Numbered from the stretch's first letter, positions 1-8,639 are shown. The stretch is 64,000 nucleotides of DNA from 43-108 sp001915545 (GCA_902491215.1 CABUGV010000001.1:62001-126000); one strand, 5' to 3'. Program-made: numbers and translations. The notes: generated by a model not told the origin, from the letters alone.

Positions 1-21
1 AACAAAACGAATGCATCAAAA

Positions 22-597
22 TCAGCCAAGCAAAGCTATCAGTTTTTCTATTTGGGTATCGACATCTTCAATTCCATCGTTGACAATGCAATAATCGGCA
101 AGACGCTTTTTCTCTTCATCATCCATCTGGCTGGCCATCCTTTTCGACACAGCTTCCGATGTTGAGGAGTCGCGCTTTACAGCTCTGGCCAGACGCACAT
201 CTGCTGGTGCATAAACATCGACAACACAATCCACCACATCATCAAAACCCGATTCAAACAAGATGGCACTTTCCATAAAAACCTTATCGGAATTCTGCAA
301 AGATGCCCACTTCAAAAAATCAGCTTTCACAGCAGGATGAACAATCGAATTGACCTTCTCGGTATTGCCTTTATCCGAAAAAAGAAAGGCAATCATACGT
401 TCCTTGCACAATGAACCCTGAGAGTCGTAGACATCTTCGCCCACCAACCCTTTAAGAGATTCCATTATAGAAATGTCCTCTACCATCAGCCGCTTAGCCT
501 CAGCGTCACACGAATATACGGGAAAACCAGCCTTTACCAATTTATCACAGACATAGGTTTTACCGCTACCGATGCCTCCTGTTATACCTATTCGCAT
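22..597 (-). CDS. coaE: Dephospho-CoA kinase
   Basis: Catalyses the last step of coenzyme A synthesis, ATP-dependent phosphorylation of dephospho-CoA, in the cytoplasm. The N-terminus carries a P-loop (GITGGIGSGKT) directly after the start, followed by the family motif with a conserved Asp (YSCDAEAKRL) and the HPAVK segment. The protein is 191 residues, the usual family length. The ATG at 597 is chosen because it puts the P-loop at residue 3 or so; a GTG at 618 would add seven non-conserved residues. It is the last gene of a minus-strand run after yajC and the YbbR-like gene, with a 54-nt gap to the latter. Identification is secure. Confidence 0.95.
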   Translation of the reverse strand: MRIGITGGIGSGKTYVCDKLVKAGFPVYSCDAEAKRLMVEDISIMESLKGLVGEDVYDSQGSLCKERMIAFLFSDKGNTEKVNSIVHPAVKADFLKWASLQNSDKVFMESAILFESGFDDVVDCVVDVYAPADVRLARAVKRDSSTSEAVSKRMASQMDDEEKKRLADYCIVNDGIEDVDTQIEKLIALLG

Positions 598-651
598 AAA
601 AATATTCAGCTTATACACAATTAGATTTTTCTGTTCATGCCCAAAAGAGCT

Positions 652-1662
652 TCAATTGTCCATAGTCTGCTCTATAATGTACTCAACATCTTGAGGAACA
701 ATTCTGACATAAGAAACTCCAGGCGGCTGTGAGCGCAATATGAGCCTACAGCTTGTATCACCTTCTTTTATGGAATTATAATCCACGACAAGAAGGAAAT
801 CACGAGGCTTTATCTTGTTGAACATGCTGGCAACAACGCGGAAGGTCACCGAAGCCGACTGAGGGAAAGTTCTCAGAATCTTATTGTCTGGTATGTTTTC
901 TGCGTATATAGGGACCTGCAGTGTCTTGTCAGAGAAAAGATCTGAATAGATATTTATTTCAACCGAATCCGGAATGAACTTAGCACCTTTTATGCCTGCC
1001 AATGCAATTCTGGACACAGTCGTATCTTCGACATTCTCAAACACAAAGGCATCAGTATAGACAGCTCTGATTGTATCAAGCATTGAAGATGGAGCATAAA
1101 CATCTACAGAATCCGGTTCAAGAAAAACATTGCACAATTCATATTGCGGAGCAGGTGCTATCTTACCGGCAAACTTCACTGGGACACGTTTGCGTTCACC
1201 CTTGGAATAATAGAACTCCAGATTGGAAGGACTTATCGAAACTATGCGGATGGAGTTGTTCATACTTCCGCTAACCAGTCGTTTCAAAACAGAATTCTCC
1301 ACACTGAAAGAACTTCCACCTGTGTCATATTCGCTGAAATCGACCTCTACCACCCTATTCGGAACAGAAAGAAAATATTCGGCAAGTCTTGCCCCTTTGT
1401 CAGAAATCGTCACATCGATGCTGTGGGGAATATTAGAAGTGATGATAACATTTTCAGGAATATTCTTTACCACCAACTTAAACTGCACGTCCGTCTGAAT
1501 GACCTCCTTGCTTATCTGAACGACCCACAATACAGCTGAGACGAGAAGGAATACAAGGAAAGTCATCACTTCCTTGTCAAATCTGAAGTGACGTACCTTC
1601 TTCAACATCTGCATAAATAAAACGTGCAATCTGGTTAACAGAGAATCGCTGTCGAGTTCCAT
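652..1662 (-). CDS. YbbR/CdaR-like domain protein
   Basis: Membrane-anchored protein of the YbbR (CdaR-like) family, 336 residues. One transmembrane helix is visible near residues 35-53 (FLVFLLVSAVLWVV), and the rest is predicted outside the inner membrane as beta-rich YbbR repeats; recurring segments such as FKLVVKNIPENV and VPIYAENIPDNK fit these. In Firmicutes YbbR proteins regulate a di-adenylate cyclase; in Bacteroidetes the role is not established and no cyclase gene is in this window. It lies between yajC and coaE, all minus strand. The ATG at 1662 is preferred over a TTG one codon upstream. Confidence 0.8.
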   Translation of the reverse strand: MELDSDSLLTRLHVLFMQMLKKVRHFRFDKEVMTFLVFLLVSAVLWVVQISKEVIQTDVQFKLVVKNIPENVIITSNIPHSIDVTISDKGARLAEYFLSVPNRVVEVDFSEYDTGGSSFSVENSVLKRLVSGSMNNSIRIVSISPSNLEFYYSKGERKRVPVKFAGKIAPAPQYELCNVFLEPDSVDVYAPSSMLDTIRAVYTDAFVFENVEDTTVSRIALAGIKGAKFIPDSVEINIYSDLFSDKTLQVPIYAENIPDNKILRTFPQSASVTFRVVASMFNKIKPRDFLLVVDYNSIKEGDTSCRLILRSQPPGVSYVRIVPQDVEYIIEQTMDN

Positions 1663-1813
1663 CAAGAAATTCTATTTTGAATAACACAATAAAAAAAGAC
1701 AAGATGCGAGATACGCAAAAGGCGATTTACACCATCTCAAGCAATAATCTCATCAACTTGTCCATAATATACTTAATTACATGCAAGACGCATGAATCTT
1801 TTCAAACCCAATA

Positions 1814-2137
1814 TTACATCTGCTGGTTCTGAGAAGCATCAGCAAAAACGTAGTTGCGGTCGATCTGAATCTTAACACCGTTGGCAATCTCAATTCCTAT
1901 ATATGAAGCTCCTTCATTAAGATCCTTAACTGTACCGTAAATACCGCCGGCAGTAACAATTTTCTGACCAACTGTAAGATTGTCGCGAAACTTCTGCATT
2001 TCTTTTCTACGCTTGTTCTGCGGACGGATCATGAAGAAATAAACAATCGCGAACATTACTACAATCATTATGATCATTGTAGGGTCGAAACCGCCTCTTG
2101 CAGCTGCGGCTCCATTCTGTAATAGATTCAAAAACAT
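1814..2137 (-). CDS. yajC: Preprotein translocase subunit YajC
   Basis: Small accessory subunit of the SecDF-YajC complex in the inner membrane, 107 residues, normal length. A single hydrophobic helix at about residues 20-37 (TMIIMIVVMFAIVYFFMIRP) is followed by the family signature RPQNKRRKEMQKF and a soluble KIVTAGGIYGTV segment. It sits downstream of nusB (93-nt gap) with a promoter-like sequence in that gap, and upstream of the YbbR-like gene (151 nt). Confidence 0.95.
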   Translation of the reverse strand: MFLNLLQNGAAAARGGFDPTMIIMIVVMFAIVYFFMIRPQNKRRKEMQKFRDNLTVGQKIVTAGGIYGTVKDLNEGASYIGIEIANGVKIQIDRNYVFADASQNQQM

Positions 2138-2181
2138 AGGTTACTTTGTGTTTAATATTAATATTGATCTTTATTTAAGTG

Positions 2182-2215
2182 CAAAAATAGCGTTTGTATC
2201 CAATTTACACGCAAA
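2182..2215 (-). promoter_or_regulatory. Promoter for yajC, Bacteroidetes type
   Basis: Reading on the minus strand, TTTG (2215-2212) is followed after 22 nt by TATTTTTG (2189-2182), a full match to the -7 consensus TAnnTTTG. The spacing is slightly longer than the usual 19-21. It lies about 45 nt before the yajC start and would make yajC-ybbR-coaE separable from nusB. Confidence 0.5.
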
Positions 2216-2230
2216 ACGACAGCTTATATT

Positions 2231-3157
2231 TTACTGTTTAAGAAGTTTATTTTCACTTCTCAGTCTTTTCACGACATTATCTATTATTCCGTTGACATAT
2301 CCGCCGCTCTTTGCTGTACTGTAGCACTTGGCTATCTCAACATACTCATTTATGCTGACAGATACCGGAATATTAGGAAAACTCAAGATCTCAGCTATCG
2401 CAACCTGCATGATTACAACATCCATATATGCCAAACGGTTGAATTCCCAGTTCTTGACGCTCTGGCTTATCAAACCTCTATAATAATCGGCATTCAATAT
2501 AGAACGACGGAAAAGACGGACTGCAAATTCACGGTCCTCATCGTCCTTGTACTCAGGCATCAATTCCATGTCGGCACCCTGCTCCTCATCAAATCTCTTG
2601 ATGGTCTTAAGAACAAATGTGTCAACAATCTCCTTATCATCATTCCAATAAAGGCTCTGATCTTCCAGAACTTCGTCTATACGCTCATCTTTCATGATGA
2701 TGAATTTGTATATTTTTCTCCAGAGTTCACGATCTTCTGCATAGCTTGATTCTCCAGAAGACATGTATTCATTGTAGAAACCTGTAGAAACAATTGTGTC
2801 GTAAAGATACTTTACATAATCAGCGTCGTTATCCCAAGTTTTCTTCTGTGTTTCCCTGAACTCCTGAAGTTGTTTGTTGGCTTCAAGCTGCATAATAAAC
2901 TTATTGTCAACAAATTTATGGCTCACAACTTCATCGCTGTGGATAATCTCATTGTGCTTTTCCTTCTGCTCCACTCTCTGCAATGCATAACGCGTAACCG
3001 CTATCATCAGCATAAGAAGATAATTATACAGATCGTAGGCTTTTGACAGGCTGAAAAGAAGCTCCTTTTCAGCAGTTTCAATATTGGTACTTTTGTTTTG
3101 ATAGTACGCATAAAGCAACTGTACTATCTTAAGACGAATAAGAATACGATTAATCAT
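2231..3157 (-). CDS. nusB: Transcription antitermination protein NusB, long form
   Basis: NusB binds boxA RNA with NusE (S10) and promotes rRNA antitermination. This copy is 308 residues, about twice the proteobacterial protein. The recognisable NusB helical domain is in the C-terminal half (FAVRLFRRSILNADYYRGLI through YVNGIIDNVVKRL), including the characteristic VSINEYVEIAKCYSTAKSGGYVNGI stretch near the end. The N-terminal half begins with a related segment (INRILIRLKIVQLLYAYYQN) and then an extension seen in Bacteroidetes NusB proteins. The ATG at 3157 is used; a TTG two codons upstream is less likely. A -7 box (CAAAATTA read on plus, 3193-3200) lies about 36 nt upstream. Confidence 0.9.
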   Translation of the reverse strand: MINRILIRLKIVQLLYAYYQNKSTNIETAEKELLFSLSKAYDLYNYLLMLMIAVTRYALQRVEQKEKHNEIIHSDEVVSHKFVDNKFIMQLEANKQLQEFRETQKKTWDNDADYVKYLYDTIVSTGFYNEYMSSGESSYAEDRELWRKIYKFIIMKDERIDEVLEDQSLYWNDDKEIVDTFVLKTIKRFDEEQGADMELMPEYKDDEDREFAVRLFRRSILNADYYRGLISQSVKNWEFNRLAYMDVVIMQVAIAEILSFPNIPVSVSINEYVEIAKCYSTAKSGGYVNGIIDNVVKRLRSENKLLKQ

Positions 3158-3419
3158 AAGCAAAAAACTCTTTTTTTGTGATTACTTGCCTGCAAAATTA
3201 CGAAAAATACACAATAATATGCACATACAAAACTGTGAAATAAACAAATACACTATAAAAAAGTGCTTATATTTGATTGTCTCGAAAAAAACAATCACTT
3301 TTGCCGGCAAAAAGAGCACCGATTCGTTTGGACGATATGCGGTTGACTTGCAAAATTTTAGATGAAGGTGATTATTGAAAAAATGCTTGCAAAATGTGCG
3401 AAAAGCATGCACAACAACA

Positions 3420-3800
3420 TCAACGATCTTTTCCTGAAGTCTTGAAATGCAAGAGATAGACCGTTATCAATACTGCCAGAACAATAAATGAAGCGCTGAT
3501 AACCCAATCTGAGGAGAAAAGAAATGCACAATGCAGCAGACTGATCCACACCATACTAACAGAGATGATTTTCACTCTAAGCGGTATAGACTTATGGTCT
3601 CTGAAACTCTTAATGTATGGCCCCAAAATGCGGTGGTTCAACAAAAGGCGGTACAATTTCGGAGAACTGCGGAAATACAGCGCTGCCGATAAAAGCAGGA
3701 ATGGCGTAGTCGGCAATACCGGAACAAAGATCCCTATTATGCCCAAAACGCAAGACAGTGTTCCGACCGCCACTAAAATATATCTAAATATATGTCGCAT
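3420..3800 (-). CDS. DUF454 (YbaN-like) inner-membrane protein
   Basis: A 126-residue membrane protein of the DUF454/YbaN family, function unknown. The signature GIIGIFVPVLPTTPFLLLSAALYF at residues 20-45 is typical of the family, followed by a cytosolic HRILGPYIKSFRDHKSIPLRVK segment and two more hydrophobic helices. The ATG at 3800 is used; a TTG two codons earlier is possible. It is divergent from the C1 peptidase gene, and nothing around it points to a specific role. A TAAATTTG sequence (3811-3804 on the minus strand) lies only 4 nt before the ATG, so if it is a promoter the transcript would be nearly leaderless. Confidence 0.8.
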   Translation of the reverse strand: MRHIFRYILVAVGTLSCVLGIIGIFVPVLPTTPFLLLSAALYFRSSPKLYRLLLNHRILGPYIKSFRDHKSIPLRVKIISVSMVWISLLHCAFLFSSDWVISASFIVLAVLITVYLLHFKTSGKDR

Positions 3801-3905
3801 ACGCAAATTTAGGGCTTTCCTAATTCAAACAAAACAGGCCGGTCCAATTTTTCATACTAAAATCCAAAACAAATAAAACATTATCAATAAATACAACACT
3901 AAAAA

Positions 3906-5297
3906 ATGAAAAAATCAATCATCACATTGTCACTATGCACATTATGCATGAATGCTTTTTCACAAGGCGGAATCACTCCCGACATTATGAAAAAGATAAG
4001 TGAACACAACAAAATGACGGTCTCTGAAAAGGCCCTGCAGAATGCTCTGGCAAGAAACGACATAAACTCGTTGGCCGTAAGTCAGAACAACCAGGGAGAC
4101 ATGGACACTTACTTCACATACAGTGTGCCGTCCAACGGAATAACAGACCAAATGTCTTCGGGACGATGCTGGCTTTTCACTGGATTGAATGTCATAAGAA
4201 GCAAAGCCATGATAGAAAAGGGCATCGACAAACTTGAATTCTCACAAATACATCTTTTCTTCTACGACCAGCTTGAAAAATCCAATCTGTTCCTTCAGGC
4301 AATAATAGACACCAGTGACAAAGGAATGGACGACAAAACCGTTGAATGGCTGTTCAGAAACCCTCTCAGCGACGGAGGAACATTCACAGGAGTTGCAGAC
4401 CTTATTTCAAAATACGGTTTGGTGCCAAAAGGAGTGATGCCTGAAACTTATTCAAGCAACAACACATCCAGATTCACTTCACTCTTGAAGCGCAAGCTTC
4501 GCGAATTCGGAATAACACTTCGTGAAAAAGCAAGCAAAGGTGCATCAAAAAGCGAACTCGAAACTGCAAAGACAGAAATGCTGGGCACAGTATATCACAT
4601 GCTGGAACTTGCATTCGGAGAGCCGGTAAAGGAATTCAAGTGGGCACCAAAAGACAAACAGGGCAAATACACATCCGAACTCAAAGACTATACTCCAATG
4701 TCGTTCAGCAAAGAGATGATAAAAGACAATCTAACGGATGATTACATAATGCTGATGAACGATCCTTCAAGAGAGTACTGGAAGACATACGAAATTGAAT
4801 ATGACAGACATGTCTACGACGGCCACAACTGGAGATATCTGAACCTTCCAATAGATGTTATAAAGGAAATGGCCATCGCTAGCATAAAAGATTCCACAAT
4901 GATGTACTTCTCATGCGACGTAGGCAAATGCCTCGATTCAAAACGCGGTTTGCTGGACACCAAGAACTACGACTACAGTTCATTGTTCGGCACAACATTC
5001 AACATGAATAAAAAACAGCGTATAATGACATTCGACAGCAGTTCCAGCCACGCAATGACACTTATGGCCGTAGAAGTTGACAGCAACGGAAAACCTACAA
5101 TGTGGAAAGTAGAAAACAGCTGGGGTGCAGAATCAGGTTATCAAGGACATCTTATCATGACCGACGAATGGTTCGACGAATACATGTTTAGACTCGTCAT
5201 CAACAAAAAATACGCAACAGACAAAGTTAAGAAAGCATACGAACAGAAAGCAACCAAGCTTCCATGCTGGGACCCTATGTTCAGTGCAGAAGACTGA
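3906..5297 (+). CDS. Secreted C1-family aminopeptidase (bleomycin hydrolase/PepC-like)
   Basis: A papain-fold cysteine aminopeptidase of the C1B family (PepC/bleomycin hydrolase), 463 residues. The catalytic triad can be read: Cys88 in SSGRCWLFTGLN, His382 in SSSHAMTL and Asn404 in VENSWG. The N-terminus (MKKSIITLSLCTLCMNAFSQ) is a clear signal peptide, so the enzyme is exported, unlike classic cytoplasmic PepC. Expected role is removal of N-terminal residues from peptides in the periplasm or outside. It is transcribed alone on the plus strand, divergent from the DUF454 gene, and is followed by a long intergenic region with a strong inverted repeat. Confidence 0.9.
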   Translation: MKKSIITLSLCTLCMNAFSQGGITPDIMKKISEHNKMTVSEKALQNALARNDINSLAVSQNNQGDMDTYFTYSVPSNGITDQMSSGRCWLFTGLNVIRSKAMIEKGIDKLEFSQIHLFFYDQLEKSNLFLQAIIDTSDKGMDDKTVEWLFRNPLSDGGTFTGVADLISKYGLVPKGVMPETYSSNNTSRFTSLLKRKLREFGITLREKASKGASKSELETAKTEMLGTVYHMLELAFGEPVKEFKWAPKDKQGKYTSELKDYTPMSFSKEMIKDNLTDDYIMLMNDPSREYWKTYEIEYDRHVYDGHNWRYLNLPIDVIKEMAIASIKDSTMMYFSCDVGKCLDSKRGLLDTKNYDYSSLFGTTFNMNKKQRIMTFDSSSSHAMTLMAVEVDSNGKPTMWKVENSWGAESGYQGHLIMTDEWFDEYMFRLVINKKYATDKVKKAYEQKATKLPCWDPMFSAED

Positions 5298-5396
5298 TTG
5301 TCGCAGGATTTTACGATAACAAAACAGGTGCGAAAGACCAACTCTAATGCAACATATATATAGTCTGAAGCACTACAATCAACACCTCATATCTAT

Positions 5397-5497
5397 AAAA
5401 GAGTCTTATAATTGCTCAGAATGAAATGAGTTCTAAAAGTTAGACAGAACTTTTTGGATGCGGTTCAAATAGAGAAATTACAAGACTCTTTTGTTTT
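5397..5497 (+). terminator. Long nested inverted repeat after the C1 peptidase, ending in a T run
   Basis: Arms at 5397-5413 and 5476-5492 are complementary at 16 of 17 positions, and the 3' arm runs straight into GTTTTT. The 62 nt between the arms hold a second hairpin (AGTTCT at 5429-5434 with AGAACT at 5446-5451, followed by TTTTT). The simplest reading is a two-stage terminator for the peptidase gene, 100 nt after its stop. The size and nesting would also fit a small MITE-like element or a structured RNA. Confidence 0.5.
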
Positions 5498-5705
5498 TAA
5501 TCACAAGTAAATTTTTGAATGCAAAATATCCGAATTGTCACATAGTTTGCATTACAAATCTTATCATCCCAAACAACACGTCAACTCAACATTGCACACA
5601 ACAAAAAGTCGTTCTGATACTTTGGCACAATTCAATCAACACAAAACCATGCTGTCTATACACACCATCAATTTAAGGTTTAGACATCTATTCAGCCAAC
5701 CATCA

Positions 5706-5737
5706 CTTGCAAGACTATTAAAAAAGCATTAGTTTTG
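5706..5737 (+). promoter_or_regulatory. Promoter of the fluoride-response unit
   Basis: CTTG at 5706-5709 (one mismatch to the -33 box TTTG), 20-nt spacer, then TAGTTTTG at 5730-5737, a full match to the Bacteroidetes -7 box TAnnTTTG. Transcription would begin near 5743, about 10 nt before the riboswitch. Confidence 0.7.
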
Positions 5738-5752
5738 CATCAAATTAAAAAA

Positions 5753-5801
5753 GGGAATGGGACTTCCCTGTTATAAACCGCTGAAAAAAGCTGATAGTTC
5801 C
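5753..5801 (+). promoter_or_regulatory. Fluoride riboswitch (crcB motif)
   Basis: The sequence matches the fluoride riboswitch by structure and conserved bases. Stem GGGA (5753-5756)/TCCC (5765-5768) closes an 8-nt loop ATGGGACT that starts with the conserved ATG. Then come the conserved TAAAC segment and a short stem GCT (5780-5782)/AGC (5789-5791) with an A-rich loop, then TGAT. AGTTCC (5796-5801) can pair with the first loop (GGGACT, 5759-5764) to make the family pseudoknot. Known fluoride aptamers have the same order. The downstream gene encodes a CLC-F-like transporter, which is independent support. Confidence 0.85.
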
Positions 5802-5829
5802 TGTTGAGAGTTGTTTTTTGAAAAGAAAT

Positions 5830-5858
5830 GACAGGAATTATTGTGCTTTATTCCCGTC
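5830..5858 (+). other. Leader hairpin between the fluoride aptamer and the CLC-F start
   Basis: GACAGGAAT (5830-5838) can pair with ATTCCCGTC (5850-5858), nine positions with one A-C mismatch and an 11-nt loop. It lies 28 nt after the aptamer and 52 nt before the ATG. It may be part of the expression platform. No long T run follows, so a classic terminator is not obvious. Confidence 0.4.
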
Positions 5859-5910
5859 ATTATCTTTCATAATACATTTTCTAAGAATTATTTCACAATT
5901 AGCGATATAT

Positions 5911-7191
5911 ATGAAAGAGAAAATTAAAAGTTACATCTACGTTGCAAGATTCGAGGAACTGATCTTCGGATACATTATTAAATGGATTCTTATTACCGCA
6001 GTTGTTGGAGCATTGATAGGCTCCGCCTCAGCATTATTATTATTTTCACTAAATTGGGCCACAGACTATAGAGAAAACCACCTATGGATAATAAGTCTCC
6101 TACCACTGGCAGGATTGGCAATTGGCTTAATGTACCATTATTTAGCAGGCACAGCGGCTAGAGGCAACAATTTTCTTATCGAAGAGATACATTGCGCACG
6201 CAACATAATACCTTTTAAAATGGCCCCTCTAGTCTATATAGGAACTGTACTCACACACCTTTTCGGAGGTTCTGCCGGACGTGAAGGCACAGGAGTACAG
6301 ATGGGAGGAGCCATTGCCGATTTCACTTCACGTGCTTTCAAAATGCATCCATACGACAGAAAAATAATGATACAGATAGGCATAGGTGCCGGATTTGCAT
6401 CTGTTTTCGGAACACCACTCGCCGGTGCTATTTTTGCTTTGGAAGTTATTGTCATCGGTCGAATGAGATACGATGCCATACTCCCAATATTCCTTGCTTC
6501 TTTTTTTGCAAACTATACATGCCATGCATGGGGCATAAAGCACACCGTATACCAAATTACGCAAGTACCGGAACTCAACGTTGGTGTAATGCTCCTGGTA
6601 TTGTTGGCAAGTATTTTTTTCGGACTTGCAGCCAGACTGTTTTCAAGTTCTATTAAGTTTTGGGGCAATATTGCAAAAAGATATATACATTACGCCCCAT
6701 TCAGGCCACTGCTCGGAGGAGTGTGCATAGCGTTATGTGTATGGATCATGGGCACTACCAAATATATAGGACTAGGGATACCAGTCATTGTAAATTCGTT
6801 CTCAGAAACACAAATGTGGTACGACTTTTTACTAAAACTAATCTTAACGACATTCACTATTGGAGTTGGATTCAAAGGTGGCGAAGTTACTCCTCTTTTC
6901 TTTGTGGGAGCAACCTTAGGAAGTGCATTGTCAGCAATCATCCCATTGCCTGTATCATTCATGGCCGGCATTGGGTTTGTAGCCGTATTTGCAGGAGCAA
7001 CCAACACCCCTATAGCATGCACCTTAATGGGAATTGAACTTTTCGGTGTTGACACCGGTATATATCTAGGTATTGCGTGCGTAGCATCCTACTTGTTTTC
7101 CGGACACACTGGAATATACACAGCACAAATTGTAGGAAGTCCAAAACATATTGCATATTGGAAATCAAGAAAAGGAACCACAATTGAATAA
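5911..7191 (+). CDS. CLC-F type fluoride/proton antiporter (ClC family)
   Basis: A ClC-fold transporter of 426 residues with about ten hydrophobic helices and no CBS domains. The usual filter GREGP is GREGT here (Glu125 in SAGREGTGVQMGG), and the canonical GSGIP chloride filter is not visible. These changes are those known for the fluoride-exporting CLC-F branch. The GFKGGEVTPLFFVGATLG segment near residue 325 is also family-typical. The gene follows a fluoride riboswitch, so export of toxic fluoride is the best-supported role. The ATG at 5911 is chosen; a TTG at 5818 would add 31 residues from the leader and is unlikely. Confidence 0.88.
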   Translation: MKEKIKSYIYVARFEELIFGYIIKWILITAVVGALIGSASALLLFSLNWATDYRENHLWIISLLPLAGLAIGLMYHYLAGTAARGNNFLIEEIHCARNIIPFKMAPLVYIGTVLTHLFGGSAGREGTGVQMGGAIADFTSRAFKMHPYDRKIMIQIGIGAGFASVFGTPLAGAIFALEVIVIGRMRYDAILPIFLASFFANYTCHAWGIKHTVYQITQVPELNVGVMLLVLLASIFFGLAARLFSSSIKFWGNIAKRYIHYAPFRPLLGGVCIALCVWIMGTTKYIGLGIPVIVNSFSETQMWYDFLLKLILTTFTIGVGFKGGEVTPLFFVGATLGSALSAIIPLPVSFMAGIGFVAVFAGATNTPIACTLMGIELFGVDTGIYLGIACVASYLFSGHTGIYTAQIVGSPKHIAYWKSRKGTTIE

Positions 7192-7302
7192 TAAATACAA
7201 CAATACGTATATCACTACAGAATTATCAAACCCAAAGCGTATTTATATATTCTCCAACTCATTAAATAACAAATTTAAACCTTATTGAAAGGCGAAAATA
7301 AG

Positions 7303-7310
7303 TATATTTG
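7303..7310 (+). promoter_or_regulatory. -7 box of the pepT promoter
   Basis: TATATTTG, a full match to TAnnTTTG, 26 nt before the pepT ATG. No convincing -33 TTTG is seen at the right distance. Confidence 0.5.
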
Positions 7311-7336
7311 TAGTATCACAAAAACATACAACAAAC

Positions 7337-8557
7337 ATGGATATAGTTGAAAGATTTCTGAAATACGTCAGCTTCGACACACAGTCTGACGAAAACACAG
7401 GTACTACACCAAGTACACCTAAACAAATGGTATTTGCAGAATACCTGAAAGAAGAACTGAAAAGCATAGGACTCACAGATGTCGAGCTCGATGAAAACGG
7501 TTACTTGATGGCCACACTTCCGTCAAACACAGACAAGGAAGTTCCAACGATTGGTTTCATTGCCCACATGGACACAAGTCCAGACTGCTCAGGAGCAAAC
7601 GTCAATCCAAGAATCATCAAAAACTATGATGGAAAAGATATCATTCTATCAGAAGGCATTGTAAGTTCACCAAATAAATTCCCTGAACTCCTCGACCACA
7701 AAGGCGAAGACATCATCGTCACCGACGGACACACCCTGCTTGGCGCAGACGACAAGGCCGGCATTGCAGAAATAGTACAAGCCATGGTGTACCTCATGGA
7801 ACATCCGGAAATAAAGCACGGAAAGATTAGAGTTGGATTCAATCCTGACGAAGAAATAGGTCTCGGAGCACACAAGTTTGATGTAGAAAAATTCGGTTGT
7901 CAGTTCGGCTACACTATGGACGGAAGCGAAGCAGGCGAAATTGAGTTCGAGAACTTCAATGCCGCTTCTGCACACATCACAGTGACAGGACGAAGCGTAC
8001 ACCCAGGATATGCGAAAAACAAGATGATAAACGCGGGCAGAGTTGCGTCTGAAATAGCATCAATGCTTCCACAGGAAGAGACTCCAGAAATGACAGAAGG
8101 CTACGAAGGTTTCTTCCACCTTACCGGCATTGAAGGCAACGTTGAAAAAGCATCACTCTCCTACATCATACGCGACCACAGCAGAGAATTGTTTGAAGAA
8201 CGCAAACGCAGAATTGCAGAAATCGTAGATAAGATAAATCAGAAGTACGGTGAAGAAATAGCCAAAGCCGACATCAAGGATCAATACTACAACATGCGCG
8301 AAAAGGTTGAGCCTATGATGTACATAATAGATATTGCAAAGAAAGCCGTAGAAGAAGCCGGCGGCAAACCAGCCGTAAAAGCTATCAGAGGCGGTACGGA
8401 CGGAGCACAGCTCTCTTTCAAAGGTCTTCCTTGCCCTAACCTTTTCGCAGGAGGCCTCAACTTCCACGGCCCATACGAATTCTGCTCCATCAACACAATG
8501 AATCTCGCAATGAATACCATTGTAAACATCTGCAGAATAACAGCTGAAGAACTTTGA
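7337..8557 (+). CDS. pepT: Peptidase T (tripeptide aminopeptidase)
   Basis: Cytoplasmic di-zinc M20 peptidase that removes the N-terminal residue from tripeptides, 406 residues, the family length. Metal and catalytic motifs are in order: His77 in AHMDTSPD, the GADDKAGIAEI block, the NPDEEIGLGAH block with the catalytic Glu pair, then DGSEAGEIEFENFNAA and a C-terminal FHGPYEF motif with the last metal-binding His. No signal peptide. It is a single-gene transcript with its own -7 box and a strong terminator. Confidence 0.95.
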   Translation: MDIVERFLKYVSFDTQSDENTGTTPSTPKQMVFAEYLKEELKSIGLTDVELDENGYLMATLPSNTDKEVPTIGFIAHMDTSPDCSGANVNPRIIKNYDGKDIILSEGIVSSPNKFPELLDHKGEDIIVTDGHTLLGADDKAGIAEIVQAMVYLMEHPEIKHGKIRVGFNPDEEIGLGAHKFDVEKFGCQFGYTMDGSEAGEIEFENFNAASAHITVTGRSVHPGYAKNKMINAGRVASEIASMLPQEETPEMTEGYEGFFHLTGIEGNVEKASLSYIIRDHSRELFEERKRRIAEIVDKINQKYGEEIAKADIKDQYYNMREKVEPMMYIIDIAKKAVEEAGGKPAVKAIRGGTDGAQLSFKGLPCPNLFAGGLNFHGPYEFCSINTMNLAMNTIVNICRITAEEL

Positions 8558-8571
8558 TACAGCATATTCAG

Positions 8572-8627
8572 AAAAATCAGCCCCAGAATGACATTGTAAA
8601 TAAATAGTCATTCTGGGGCTGATTTTT
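8572..8627. terminator. Bidirectional terminator between pepT and the S4 gene
   Basis: A perfect 21-bp inverted repeat (8572-8592 with 8607-8627) around a 14-nt loop, with A run on the left and T run on the right. It serves pepT on plus and the S4-domain gene on minus. Confidence 0.85.
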
Positions 8628-8639
8628 TACTTAGTATAT

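Noticed and set aside
3182..3412. A 76-codon open frame upstream of nusB
   Set aside because: AT-rich region with atypical Cys/Phe-rich translation; overlaps the likely nusB promoter.
3804..3833. A promoter for the DUF454 gene
   Set aside because: The -7-like sequence is only 4 nt from the ATG, so I mention it with the gene but do not list it as a separate site.
5491..5732. Short open frames on plus between the C1 peptidase and the CLC-F gene
   Set aside because: They overlap the inverted repeat and the promoter, have no start signals and no similarity that I can recognise.
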